DNA of 64,000 nucleotides, from NCBI GenBank assembly GCA_045564975.1, contig JBJLGF010000053.1, forward strand, positions 27,388 through 91,387, given 5' to 3'. Made by a program: the position numbers and the translations under genes. This document shows positions 9,180 through 18,116 of this stretch, piece after piece (position 1 is the stretch's first letter; every line of letters starts with the position of its first letter). This DNA is from Salinivivens sp045564975 (GTDB lineage Bacteria; Pseudomonadota; Alphaproteobacteria; Rhodobacterales; Rhodobacteraceae). The notes under the pieces are model-generated. The model saw only the letters and a list, made by a program, of their open reading frames with translations, made no database searches and was not told the origin of the DNA.

Positions 9180-11590
9180 CCTCTTAAAATTATTCCATCT
9201 GGATCGAAAGGGGGAGCTTCAAGAACCTTTCCTCTATGAGGTTGCCCTAAAACCATTACTTCAACATTATCTCCCGGAACAGCATCCTTTAAGTAACCTA
9301 AAGCCAGAGACATTTTAACTGTATATCCGTAAGCGCCTGATGTAATTCTTCCTAAACCTTTTCCATTTTTAAAAATTGGTTCGCCTCCGGTTGCATCCGC
9401 GTTAGACGAAATACAATCTTCTTCATTTAAATGTATTAACATTAAGCGTTCTCTTGGATTAGTTTTGAGTTTTTTTTCTAATTCTCCTTTATTTAAGAAC
9501 TCTTTATCCAATTTGCACAACTTCTCTAACCCGCATTCGTGTGGCCAAACTTCGGGGCTATACTCCCTACTCCAACTTCCATAGCCCTTTTCAATTCGCA
9601 GTGACATAAGGGCCCTGCTACCTACCGGCCCGCCCCTTTCGTTAATTGCTTCTTGAACTAGTGCCTCATATACAATCTGTTGCTTGCTAGTTTCGCAATA
9701 TATCTCCCACCCCAAATCTCCAGTAAAGGAAATTCTCAAAGCCAAACAAGAAACTCCTGCTATCGAAAGATTACCAGACCGCATGAATGGCCAGTTTTTA
9801 TTCGATAAGTCCTGATTACTTAATCTTTGTAGAATTTCTCGTGATTTTGGACCAGCAACGTTGAAACCGCACATTTCATCTGTTCTACTTTGAAAACTTG
9901 TGTTCTCTGGAAGTTGCACACTATTGTAGAAGCGCTTCTGATATCTTTCAGAAATTCCAGAGCTTACAACCCAAAACTCATCATCTGAAATTCTTGTGAC
10001 TGTAGCATCTCCCGCAACACCACCAAAAACGCTAATTAATGGAGTTAAACAAGATCGGCCAATTTTTGACGGCATTTTGTTGGCAAAGACTAAGTTTAGC
10101 CATTTTTCAGCTCCTGGACCTTTGCAACTATATTTAGCAAAATTTGAGATATCTATCACACCAACGTTATTGCGAAGCATTCTAGCTTCGCGACCCACAG
10201 AGTGCCACCAGTCTTGCCTTGTGAACCCTGAGGTTTCGACACAATTCTTGTCAAAGTATAGAGGATGTTCCCATCCATAGTTCAAACCAAATATAGCTCC
10301 AAGTTTTTTTTGATGATTGAAAACAGGCCTTGTTCTTAAAGGTCTTCCAGCAGATCTTTCCTCGTTTGGAAAGTGTATTTTAAAACGATTTGCATATTGA
10401 TCACCTACTCTCTCTTTAACAAATTTATTATTTGCCCAGTCTCCATAACGAGCCACATCCCATCCAAACAAATCATATTGTGTCTCACCTTTGATAATCC
10501 ATTCAGCTGCCATCAATCCCATTCCTCCTGATTGACTAAAACCAGGAATTATACCGTTGCAGCAGAAATAATTTTTTATCTCAGGTATAGGCCCAAATAG
10601 AACATTTGAATCGGGTGACCAAATCATCGGACCATTTATGACCCTTTTTATTCCAGCGGAGCCGGCGATAGGAACTCGGTCAATTGCTCTTAATATATTT
10701 TCTTCAATTCGCTCTAAGTCATCATCAAAAAGATCGTGACCAAAATCCTTTGGAGTTTCTCTCTCAGCCCATAATTTATAATTTTTTTCATAAGCACCAA
10801 TCAATAAACCTTTACCTTCTTGGCGCAGATAATATTCACCGTCTCTGTCAGCCACTGAGGGCAATCTACCCGAAAAGTTTTTTATCTCATTTATTGTGTC
10901 GGTTACGAAATACTGGTGCTCAGTAGGTTGCAACGGTAAATTTATATTGGCCATTTTGCCAACTTCCCTGCCCCACAAGCCCGCAGCATTGACAACCCAC
11001 TCTGCGTGAATATCTCCCTTTTCCGTTCTGATATTCCAAGTACTATCCGAATTTTGCTCTGTTCCAGTGACTGGAGTAAAGCGATGGATCTCAGCCCCAT
11101 TTAAACGGGCACCAACGGCATAAGCGTTTGTGACCCCAGAAGGGTCTACATTCCCACCATCTGGCTCCCACATTATACACCGAACTCCTTCAAAATTTAC
11201 GAAAGGATGTAAATTTTCAGCTTCATCACGTGATATTTCGTGAAAGTTCATTTCGTATAATTTAGCTTTAGCGGCTTGAAGCCTTAATTGGTGCTCACGC
11301 TCTTCAGTTTGCGCTAGATAGAGTGACCCAGGTTGGAAAATCCCGCATCCTTGCCCAGTCTCTTTCTCCAGTTCCTTGTATAGGTTCATTGTGTAATGCT
11401 GAATTCGACTAATGTTGGTGCTGTCATGAAGACCATGTATTCCAGCTGCAGCATGCCAAGTTGATCCAGAAGTAAGTTCGTTTCTTTCCAAAAGAACCAC
11501 ATCTGACCAACCTAATTTCGTTAAATGATACAAAATGGAGCACCCAATTAATCCTCCACCAATGACAACCACCTGTGCTTTTGATTTCAT
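9176..11590 (-). CDS. FAD-dependent oxidoreductase fused to GcvT-type domain (dimethylglycine/sarcosine dehydrogenase-like)
   Basis: An 804-residue two-part enzyme. The N-terminal DAO flavoprotein half starts with the dinucleotide motif VVVIGGGLIGCS and has STWHAAAG, whose His46 matches the covalent flavin histidine of dimethylglycine and sarcosine dehydrogenases. The C-terminal half (about 430-804) is an aminomethyltransferase/GcvT fold expected to bind tetrahydrofolate (GDLGWEIY, GSRALMSLRIEKGYG). The likely reaction is oxidative N-demethylation with one-carbon transfer to folate; the exact substrate is uncertain. A strong GGAGG precedes the ATG. The Bmt-type methyltransferase at 19.1 kb would produce dimethylglycine if it uses betaine. 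Confidence 0.85.
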   Translation of the reverse strand: MKSKAQVVVIGGGLIGCSILYHLTKLGWSDVVLLERNELTSGSTWHAAAGIHGLHDSTNISRIQHYTMNLYKELEKETGQGCGIFQPGSLYLAQTEEREHQLRLQAAKAKLYEMNFHEISRDEAENLHPFVNFEGVRCIMWEPDGGNVDPSGVTNAYAVGARLNGAEIHRFTPVTGTEQNSDSTWNIRTEKGDIHAEWVVNAAGLWGREVGKMANINLPLQPTEHQYFVTDTINEIKNFSGRLPSVADRDGEYYLRQEGKGLLIGAYEKNYKLWAERETPKDFGHDLFDDDLERIEENILRAIDRVPIAGSAGIKRVINGPMIWSPDSNVLFGPIPEIKNYFCCNGIIPGFSQSGGMGLMAAEWIIKGETQYDLFGWDVARYGDWANNKFVKERVGDQYANRFKIHFPNEERSAGRPLRTRPVFNHQKKLGAIFGLNYGWEHPLYFDKNCVETSGFTRQDWWHSVGREARMLRNNVGVIDISNFAKYSCKGPGAEKWLNLVFANKMPSKIGRSCLTPLISVFGGVAGDATVTRISDDEFWVVSSGISERYQKRFYNSVQLPENTSFQSRTDEMCGFNVAGPKSREILQRLSNQDLSNKNWPFMRSGNLSIAGVSCLALRISFTGDLGWEIYCETSKQQIVYEALVQEAINERGGPVGSRALMSLRIEKGYGSWSREYSPEVWPHECGLEKLCKLDKEFLNKGELEKKLKTNPRERLMLIHLNEEDCISSNADATGGEPIFKNGKGLGRITSGAYGYTVKMSLALGYLKDAVPGDNVEVMVLGQPHRGKVLEAPPFDPDGIILRG

Positions 11591-11744
11591 TCCGAAAAAC
11601 CTCCATATAATTCAAACGTAGATTTTTAACTTCTGATCCAGATGTTCGAAGGCGACTAATAAAGTCGCTTGATAACCAAATTTTATTTAAACTTATAATT
11701 AAAGTGATTTTTGTTAAACTGAGTAAAAAAATAAGGCTTAAAGA

Positions 11745-12356
11745 ATGGCTCAACATCAATTTGGATTTTTGTTTTTAGCTGCAGGAGCATCTACCAGAAT
11801 GCTTGGAAGAGATAAGTTGTTGAAAGAAATAGATGGGGTTCCATTACTCAAACGAACATTAGACGAAGCTTTGAAATTAAATTTCCCAGTGTTTGCCACG
11901 GTTCCTGCAAATGACACCAAACGGAAACTAATTATTTCTAAAACAAATGCAGTCTTAATTGAGGTAGAGTACGCAGATTTAGGTATGGGGCATTCCATAG
12001 CAACAGGTTTAACTGAAATTACAAAAAAGTTAAATTTCCATAGTTTGGCTATCTGTCCTTCGGACTTACCTGGTCTTAGTGCCGACCCTTTGAGAAAATT
12101 AATAAGATATTTTTTTAAAAACCCCGAAATGATTTGCCGTCCTGTCAAACTTGGAAAATCAAAATTTGGTCATCCAGTTATTTTTCCCCAAAAATATTTT
12201 GAAGAACTAAAATTAATTAAGGGAGATAGGGGTGGTCGCAATATTATAGATAGATACGAAAAAACTCTTAATAGATTTGTAACGAGCGACGATTCTTATT
12301 TTATTGATTTAGACACCCCAGAAGATTTTATTAATTGGGCAAAAGATATTAGTTAA
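11745..12356 (+). CDS. MobA/MocA-like nucleotidyltransferase
   Basis: A 203-residue NTP-transferase with the nucleotide-binding start FLFLAAGASTRM, a conserved Lys in GRDKLL and the metal-binding CPSDLPGLS segment. This group includes MocA, which attaches CMP to molybdopterin for xanthine dehydrogenase-type enzymes. Another sugar-nucleotide role is possible. Molybdenum hydroxylase subunits are encoded 30 kb away in the same window, giving a plausible need for it. It diverges from the DMGDH-like gene across a 154-base spacer and is followed by a cluster of hairpins. Confidence 0.8.
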   Translation: MAQHQFGFLFLAAGASTRMLGRDKLLKEIDGVPLLKRTLDEALKLNFPVFATVPANDTKRKLIISKTNAVLIEVEYADLGMGHSIATGLTEITKKLNFHSLAICPSDLPGLSADPLRKLIRYFFKNPEMICRPVKLGKSKFGHPVIFPQKYFEELKLIKGDRGGRNIIDRYEKTLNRFVTSDDSYFIDLDTPEDFINWAKDIS

Positions 12357-12778
12357 TATAAAAAGACTCATTAAAAGAAAAGTCGAGGTAAGAATCATCA
12401 CCTCGACCAGTTCAAGGGAGGTTAAATAATAGGCTTACGCCTCCCACTAAAGTATAGTGGTATCTATTTGATACCACTATATTGGTTAAATGTCTAGAAT
12501 AAATACAAAATGTTGTGTTTTGCAGTTTTTTTTTGGGGGTTATGAAATCTTAGAAATTTAGGTAACAAGAAAAAAGACTGATGCAATAGCACCAGCCTTT
12601 TGTTCCTCCCCGTCGAACTGGGCCGACGTATAATGTTGAGACATTAACAAGGTATTTTTTATAATCAAGAAAAAATAATCTAAAATTTAAGTTAAACAAA
12701 TTAAAAAGGTAAACCACAGATTAGCCTTGCAAAAAACGATTAATTTCTGCGGCTTACAATGAATTTTTACTGCGAAAA
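12357..12778. other. Hairpin-rich non-coding gap
   Basis: No convincing ORF. From left to right I see an 8-bp perfect stem GTCGAGGT/ACCTCGAC (12382-12407), a 6-bp stem GGGAGG/CCTCCC (12416-12445), and a 12-bp perfect stem TATAGTGGTATC/GATACCACTATA with a 5-base loop (12453-12481). A minus-strand terminator lies at 12570-12601, and a 5-6 bp stem CGTCG/CGACG lies about 10 bases to its right. The first three lack a following T-run, so they are not standard terminators. They may serve 3'-end stabilisation of the upstream mRNA or be part of a small RNA. Confidence 0.6.
12570..12601 (-). terminator. Rho-independent terminator reading leftward (tRNA-Leu or small RNA)
   Basis: Read on the minus strand, AAAGGCTGGTGC pairs with GCATCAGTCTTT across a TATT loop and is followed by a run of T. 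The two positions that would mismatch on the plus strand become G-U pairs in the minus-strand RNA, which fixes the direction. It lies about 180 bases beyond the tRNA-Leu gene. A further stem (CGTCGG...TCGACG) sits just upstream, so it may instead end a short independent RNA. Confidence 0.65.
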
Positions 12779-12864
12779 TGGTGCCCAAGGTGAGACTCGA
12801 ACTCACACGCCCGTGAAGGCGGGGGATTTTGAATCCCCTGCGTCTACCATTCCGCCACTCGGGC
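12779..12864 (-). tRNA. tRNA-Leu (anticodon CAA)
   Basis: An 86-base class II tRNA with encoded CCA. Acceptor GCCCGAG pairs with CTTGGGC (one G-U); discriminator A; anticodon stem GGGGA/TCCCC with loop TTCAAAA gives CAA, reading UUG. It has the long variable arm of leucine tRNAs and a GTTCGAGTC T-loop. It is transcribed away from the yqaA-dsbB pair. Confidence 0.96.
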
Positions 12865-12962
12865 ACTGAATAGCTTAATAAGGAAACAATATAGTTACGT
12901 CCAGATGCAAAATGAAAGTATTGACCATCATAAAGACACATGCGATTAGCCAATAAAATCAA

Positions 12963-13547
12963 ATGCGCTTTATACGATTTCTATATAACTGGACTATGGA
13001 ACTAGCCAATAACCCACGGGCTATTTGGTTGTTGGGATTCGTTGGGTTCATTGAAGCAATATTTTTTCCAATACCACCTGATGTTTTGTTAATACCTATG
13101 ATTTTAGCAAACATCAAAAAGGCCTGGCTTTATGCGCTTGTTACTACAATTTCGTCTGTTTTGGGTGGACTAGTGGGTTATGCTATTGGCCTTCTATTTT
13201 ATGCACAAATAGCTGAACCTTTACTCATAGGGCTTGGAAAACAATCTGCTATAAACTTATTTTCAAATTCTATAAACGAAAATGGATTTTTAATTGTACT
13301 AACGGCAGGGATATCTCCAATACCATTTAAAGTTGTTTCTGTTATGTCCGGTTTTACACAAATGCCCATTTATGTCTTTATTGCATCTGCTTTACTAGGA
13401 AGAGCTACTAGGTTTTTCGTTGTAGCAACTCTATTAAAGCGCTACGGAGAAACCATAAAAAGTTTTATAGAAACGTATTTAGGTTGGCTGTTTCTATTTT
13501 TTATGGCTCTTATTATGTTCGGAACTTTGGGTTTAGATTTTTTATGA
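12963..13547 (+). CDS. YqaA family (DedA/SNARE-associated-like) inner-membrane protein
   Basis: A 194-residue integral membrane protein with four to five hydrophobic segments. Family traits are the early FIEAIFFPIPPDVLLIP stretch and the later GISPIPFKVVSVMSG, both typical of YqaA/DedA-like proteins, a superfamily that includes lipid transporters or scramblases. Its stop overlaps the dsbB ATG (ATGA), as often seen for this pair in alphaproteobacteria. Transport substrate unknown. Confidence 0.85.
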   Translation: MRFIRFLYNWTMELANNPRAIWLLGFVGFIEAIFFPIPPDVLLIPMILANIKKAWLYALVTTISSVLGGLVGYAIGLLFYAQIAEPLLIGLGKQSAINLFSNSINENGFLIVLTAGISPIPFKVVSVMSGFTQMPIYVFIASALLGRATRFFVVATLLKRYGETIKSFIETYLGWLFLFFMALIMFGTLGLDFL

Positions 13548-14011
13548 CAACGAAGCAGCTGATAACCATTGCAGGCATTTCTTCGGCAGCTGTCATTTTG
13601 GGGGCTTATTCTTTCGAATACATCGGGGGATTTTTACCTTGTAAACTGTGCTTTTGGCAACGTTACCCACACTTTTTAAATATTTTAATCTTTCTATTAT
13701 TCTATTTCTTTTCAATGCGTAGCCTCATTCTTATTGGTATGATATCTATGTTAGTCTCAACAATTTTAGCTTTCTATCATGTGGGAGTAGAACAAAAATA
13801 TTGGTCTGGTCCCAATTCCTGCACTAACTCCTCTATAGAAGGATTAAGCACTGATCAGTTATTAGATAAAATAATGAGTGCTCCGCTTGTTCGGTGTGAC
13901 GAAATAGCATGGGATTTAATTGGTATTTCTATGGCTGGATGGAATGCTTTGATATCTTTTTGTTTATTTTTAATTTGGTTTTATTGTTTCCGAAGAAATC
14001 AGATCGGATAA
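13544..14011 (+). CDS. dsbB: Disulfide bond formation protein B
   Basis: Inner-membrane quinone reductase that reoxidises DsbA. The 155-residue form starting at 13544 has four hydrophobic segments, the first periplasmic pair CKLC (Cys33 and Cys36) followed by the quinone-site WQRYPH, and a second pair around NSCTNSS and LVRCDE. I chose ATG 13544 because it overlaps the yqaA stop as ATGA; an upstream in-frame ATG at 13484 would lie inside yqaA and add 20 atypical residues. No dsbA is in the window. Confidence 0.92.
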   Translation: MTTKQLITIAGISSAAVILGAYSFEYIGGFLPCKLCFWQRYPHFLNILIFLLFYFFSMRSLILIGMISMLVSTILAFYHVGVEQKYWSGPNSCTNSSIEGLSTDQLLDKIMSAPLVRCDEIAWDLIGISMAGWNALISFCLFLIWFYCFRRNQIG

Positions 14012-14014
14012 TTG

Positions 14015-15337
14015 TTATTCAAGAAAACTTGATCTATTCAACGAATATTTGGCCATTTTCTCATTAAGAGTTCGTCTAGGTATTAATAATTCTTCCATTA
14101 CCTTGTTTATTGAGCCTTTGTGCTTGCGCATAGAGCTTTCAATTAACGATTTTTCAAATGCTTCAACGTATAATTTTAAAGGTTTTCCGTCTGAAGTTAT
14201 TGTATTATCGATATTTTCTTCAGAAATTATTAATAATGAAGATAGATTTACATCTCCTCTTCTCGATTGAATTATGATCTGCTCAGCAACATTTATAAGC
14301 TGTCGTACATTACCTGGCCATGGTGCTTGCCTCAACTGACTAGATTGTTCTGAGGTTAGTACAGGAGCTAAACAACCATATTCTTCTGCAAACAATAATG
14401 CATATTGATAAAACAAATCGATTATATCATTTCCTCTTTTTCTCAGTGAAGGAACTGAAATTTTTAAAGAGCTTAATCTGAAATATAAATCCTCCCTTAT
14501 TATTTTTTTTGCCAATGTTAACGATGAGTGGTTAGAAATTGTTATCAATCTTATCTCTGAAGAATTTTCCAAAACTACTAACTTATCTAATAGTTTTCCT
14601 TGAAGATCGATGGGAAGTCTTTCTATATCCTCTAAAATAAGTGTTCCCCCTTTGGCTTCCTCAAAAGCAGGAAAAAAATTGTCAGCTTCTTCTATTGGTC
14701 CAAATAGTCGTCTAGACAAGGTGGGCCCATCATAGGCGCCGCAGTGAACTGTAATTAATGCTTTTGCCGTTTTCTGGCTAACTGCATGTAAAGCATGAGC
14801 GACAAGTGTTTTACCAGATCCCGTTTCTCCTTCTATTAATACAAAGGCATCAGATTGAGAAAAATCCAAAATATCTTCTTTTAATTTAAGTAATTCCTTA
14901 GATGAGCCTGCTAACTTTTTAATAATCTTGGAACTATCTGATAGTTCTTGGCGGAGTTCTCTGCTTTCCAAAGTGGAGCGACGCTTTTGAGTAGCTAATT
15001 TTATTAATTGAGTTAAATCTGCAGGCTCAAAGGGTTTCTCTAAAAAATTAAATGCGCCCAATCGCATGGCTTCAACAGCCATTGGAACGTCTCCATGACC
15101 TGTTATAAGAATCACAGGAAGCCCACTATCTTGCCCCATTAATTTTTTTAATAACTGCATCCCGTCCATACCGGGCATTTTGATATCAGTAACAACAACT
15201 CCTGGATAATTAGAACTTATACTGGCTAATGCATCTTCAGCTGAAGCAAAACTCTCTGGTTCATAACCTGATAAAGAAAGCCATTGTGAGATAGAGAGCC
15301 GCATATCTCTTTCATCATCAATTATAGCTACCTTCAT
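14015..15337 (-). CDS. DctD-like response regulator (NtrC family) lacking the GAFTGA loop
   Basis: A 440-residue regulator: receiver domain (acidic pair D7/D8, phospho-acceptor D51, K101), AAA+ domain with Walker A GETGSGKT (170-177), and a C-terminal FIS-type helix-turn-helix (about 395-440, KGSINKVMEELLIPRRTL). The stretch between LFG (211-213) and GGTLILED is shortened, and the GAFTGA motif needed to contact sigma-54 is absent. The usual Walker B LDEI reads LEDI. It is therefore unlikely to activate sigma-54 promoters; a sigma-70-type mode as in R. capsulatus NtrC is an inference. Overlaps the kinase gene by four bases. Confidence 0.88.
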   Translation of the reverse strand: MKVAIIDDERDMRLSISQWLSLSGYEPESFASAEDALASISSNYPGVVVTDIKMPGMDGMQLLKKLMGQDSGLPVILITGHGDVPMAVEAMRLGAFNFLEKPFEPADLTQLIKLATQKRRSTLESRELRQELSDSSKIIKKLAGSSKELLKLKEDILDFSQSDAFVLIEGETGSGKTLVAHALHAVSQKTAKALITVHCGAYDGPTLSRRLFGPIEEADNFFPAFEEAKGGTLILEDIERLPIDLQGKLLDKLVVLENSSEIRLITISNHSSLTLAKKIIREDLYFRLSSLKISVPSLRKRGNDIIDLFYQYALLFAEEYGCLAPVLTSEQSSQLRQAPWPGNVRQLINVAEQIIIQSRRGDVNLSSLLIISEENIDNTITSDGKPLKLYVEAFEKSLIESSMRKHKGSINKVMEELLIPRRTLNEKMAKYSLNRSSFLE

Positions 15338-17142
15338 GTTTCAATACCAAAATTTGAGTTTGCAGTTGCTCTGACAGTTATCTTACTTGGATCAAATAAT
15401 GGTAATGTGATCTTAAATTCGGCACCGTTAGAGGAAAGGTTTTTACCTTGAAGTATACCTCCCAATTCGGAAATGATATTTGACGATATAGCAAGTCCTA
15501 ATCCTAAACCCTTTCCTAAATCTTTAGTTGTTTGAAAAGGTTCAAAAATAGTCTCTAAGTTACTGATACCTTTACCATTATCTCTTAATAAGAAGATTGC
15601 AGACTCGTCTTTATAAAGTGATATTTTTATTTCAGGTTCTTCTACTTCCATGACTGCATCTAGAGCATTTCGCAGTAAGTTTATTATGACCTGTTCAAGT
15701 CTTTGTTGATCCGCCATAATAATGACTGCTTCAGGTTCTATCAATGTTTCAATTTTTACTTTTTCTTGTTTTAATTGTGGCTCCATTATCGCCATTGCCG
15801 ATAAAAAAGCGTCGTTGAAATTTACTGGAACAAAGCTTTCTGTGTTTTTTCTAGCAAAGGATTTAAGTTGTCTGGTAATTCCCCCCATTCTTTGAATTAA
15901 GTCATCAATTCGCATCAAAGCAGTCACGGTTTCATTGGGCCTATTCCTTTTCAATAATAATGAAGCACCAGCTAAATATGTCTTCATAGCAGCCAAAGGT
16001 TGATTTAATTCATGGCTTATTGCAGCTGACATTTCACCTAATGCGGCCAATTTGGAATGTTGTTCTAAAGTTTGCTCGACAGCAAGTAAATTTTTTTCTA
16101 CTCGTTTGCGTTGTTTAATTTCTTCGGTTAATCTTTTATTTAATTCTTTTAATTGAAATGCTTCTTCCTCAAAAAAATTGAGACGAACAACATCTTGTCT
16201 ATTTAATAGATACAAACCAAATACAATCAAAAATAAAAGTAGAAGGATTTCAAAAGCGAGAATGGTATTAACTTTTTCTCTTACGGTTGAGTAATTAGTA
16301 AAACTAGAAATATTCCAATCTAGCAAAGGTATTTTTTGGTTAGAACGGATTGCAGCCTGTATATTTGGATAAGTATTCAAGCCTTTTAACTTCGTCAGTT
16401 CGGCCGTCGCATTATAAGCACGTTTTAAAGTGTTTTCAGGAATTTTGATCTGAAAGGCTTGTTCCTCGGTCAATCCCTTCCAACTAGGTTCTGTTGAAAG
16501 AATTATTATTCCAGCATTATCGGTTATGATAATGGTCTCTCCACTTTCCACCCAAGCTTGTTCAAATTTTTGAAGATCAACTTCTATTAATATTACGCCA
16601 AGATATTCACCTTCATATTCTATTAGTCGAGAATAAAAAAACCCAAATTCATTACCCTCTTTTTTGGAAATGTTCATAACAGTTTTTAATCTGTCGTTGG
16701 TATTGTTAGTAAAACCCTTATACGGAATTTTTTTTTCGAAATTTTCCTTGGCGCTAAAAGCGACCAGATTTCCGTATTTATCCAAAAGGGATATCGAGGC
16801 GACAGATATTTCATTTAAAAACAGTGAGAACCTTTCCGATAAAACAGAAAAATTTTCAGAAATTAGGGATTTTGTGATTTCTTGATCATTTACTAATAGT
16901 TGAGGAATGATTGAATTTTTCTGTAATTCACTTAGTAAATTACTGGTATTTTTTGTAAGATTTAATTGCCCTTGGCGCTTAATGCTCTCGCTAAATCTCG
17001 AAGTGAGAAATGAGTTTGTTATAAATAGAACCGAAAGTGTAATGATAAGGAATGAGAGTAAAAATATTCTTGGTTTCGTTACAATTTTAAATGGTGATCT
17101 TTGATTTGTTTTTATAATTTCAGTTAAATTCTGCTTATCCAT
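15334..17142 (-). CDS. DctB-like membrane sensor histidine kinase
   Basis: A 602-residue kinase paired with the DctD-like regulator. Two membrane helices (about 25-45 and 300-320) flank a periplasmic double-Cache-like sensor region; then a coiled coil, the H-box SHELNQPLAAMKTYL with the phospho-His, the N-box LRNALDAV, and ATP-lid motifs DNGKGIS and GKGLGLGLAI. HELNQPLAA is typical of DctB/FixL-type kinases. I start at ATG 17142 (MDKQNL), because the longer in-frame ORF would run into purQ. No TRAP or DctA transporter gene is adjacent, so the sensed ligand is not shown by context. Confidence 0.9.
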   Translation of the reverse strand: MDKQNLTEIIKTNQRSPFKIVTKPRIFLLSFLIITLSVLFITNSFLTSRFSESIKRQGQLNLTKNTSNLLSELQKNSIIPQLLVNDQEITKSLISENFSVLSERFSLFLNEISVASISLLDKYGNLVAFSAKENFEKKIPYKGFTNNTNDRLKTVMNISKKEGNEFGFFYSRLIEYEGEYLGVILIEVDLQKFEQAWVESGETIIITDNAGIIILSTEPSWKGLTEEQAFQIKIPENTLKRAYNATAELTKLKGLNTYPNIQAAIRSNQKIPLLDWNISSFTNYSTVREKVNTILAFEILLLLFLIVFGLYLLNRQDVVRLNFFEEEAFQLKELNKRLTEEIKQRKRVEKNLLAVEQTLEQHSKLAALGEMSAAISHELNQPLAAMKTYLAGASLLLKRNRPNETVTALMRIDDLIQRMGGITRQLKSFARKNTESFVPVNFNDAFLSAMAIMEPQLKQEKVKIETLIEPEAVIIMADQQRLEQVIINLLRNALDAVMEVEEPEIKISLYKDESAIFLLRDNGKGISNLETIFEPFQTTKDLGKGLGLGLAISSNIISELGGILQGKNLSSNGAEFKITLPLFDPSKITVRATANSNFGIET

Positions 17143-17182
17143 GAATATAATATGACTTAAATTCTTCTTTCTGTTAAGAATT

Positions 17183-17845
17183 TTAACTTGTTTCAAGCAA
17201 TCCTTTAAAGAAGGAGTAACCATCTTGGCATCCATGCGCACTCTCAGTGTGCCGCTCGGGGTGAGGCATCATTCCTAAAACACGATGATTTTTGGACAAA
17301 ACGCCGGCGATATTATCAGAAGCCCCATTCGGATTATCGATATACTCAAAAGCGATACAGTTTTCGTCGTGAAGTTTTTTTAAATCATCCTTTGAGGCAA
17401 AATAATTTCCTTCATGATGTGCGATAGGTATAGAAATAATACTGTTAGACGAGTAATTATGTGTAAAGGTACTTGATATATTGTTAACACGCAGATCAAC
17501 GACTTTCGAAATAAACTTAGTACCTTCATTCTGCTGGAGAATACCTGGCAAAATACCAGCTTCTGTAAGAATCTGAAATCCATTACAGATACCTAATGCG
17601 TAACCTCCACGGTCAATATGTTTTATTACCTCTTTAAAAACAGGCGACTTGGCGGCAATGGCTCCACATCTAAGATAATCTCCAAAAGAAAAACCACCCG
17701 GAATTGCAATGAGGTCTATATTTTTTGGTAATTCAGTTTCTTTGTGCCAAATTGGAATTGTCTCATGACCGGTTAAACGAAGAGCTGCGAGGAGATCTCG
17801 ATCACAATTTGATCCAGGAAAAATAATAACTGCTGCACGCATCAA
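17183..17845 (-). CDS. purQ: Phosphoribosylformylglycinamidine synthase subunit PurQ
   Basis: Glutaminase subunit that supplies ammonia to PurL for FGAM synthesis. The 220-residue class I amidotransferase shows the nucleophile in LGICNGFQIL, an N-terminal FPGSNCDRD segment and the catalytic His-Glu in MPHPERH. It overlaps purS by four bases and follows purC, in the order purC-purS-purQ. The expected purL is not in the window; the next genes are the unrelated dct-like pair. Confidence 0.97.
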   Translation of the reverse strand: MMRAAVIIFPGSNCDRDLLAALRLTGHETIPIWHKETELPKNIDLIAIPGGFSFGDYLRCGAIAAKSPVFKEVIKHIDRGGYALGICNGFQILTEAGILPGILQQNEGTKFISKVVDLRVNNISSTFTHNYSSNSIISIPIAHHEGNYFASKDDLKKLHDENCIAFEYIDNPNGASDNIAGVLSKNHRVLGMMPHPERHTESAHGCQDGYSFFKGLLETS

Positions 17846-18081
17846 ATAATCTCTATTTCATAACTTTCTATAACGGTATTCGCTAATAATTTTTCGCACA
17901 TTTCTTTTATACTTTTGTTCGCTTGTTCTTCGGAGGTTTCATCTAAACCTATTTCTATAACCTTACCTTGACGGACCGATTCAACGTTATTGTATTCGAG
18001 AGAATTTAATGCGTGTTTGATAGCCTCGCCCTGGGGATCAAGAACGCCATTCTTTAGCATAACCGTAACCCTAGCTTTCAT
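17842..18081 (-). CDS. purS: Phosphoribosylformylglycinamidine synthase subunit PurS
   Basis: A 79-residue protein of the PurS family that bridges PurL and PurQ. Signature pieces are the start KARVTVMLKNGVLDPQG and the RQGKVIEIGL strand. It starts 35 bases after the purC stop and its end overlaps purQ (ATGA). Presence of separate PurS and PurQ implies the small form of PurL. Confidence 0.95.
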   Translation of the reverse strand: MKARVTVMLKNGVLDPQGEAIKHALNSLEYNNVESVRQGKVIEIGLDETSEEQANKSIKEMCEKLLANTVIESYEIEII

Positions 18082-18116
18082 TCTTAATTTCCTTACACTT
18101 AAAAATTTCGTAATAC

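Noticed and set aside
12687..12962. A 91-codon minus-strand frame over the tRNA-Leu gene
   Set aside because: It includes the tRNA sequence itself and has no start signal; an artefact of the tRNA.
13484..13543. A longer dsbB start at 13484
   Set aside because: It lies inside yqaA; the ATGA overlap at 13544 gives the normal DsbB N-terminus.
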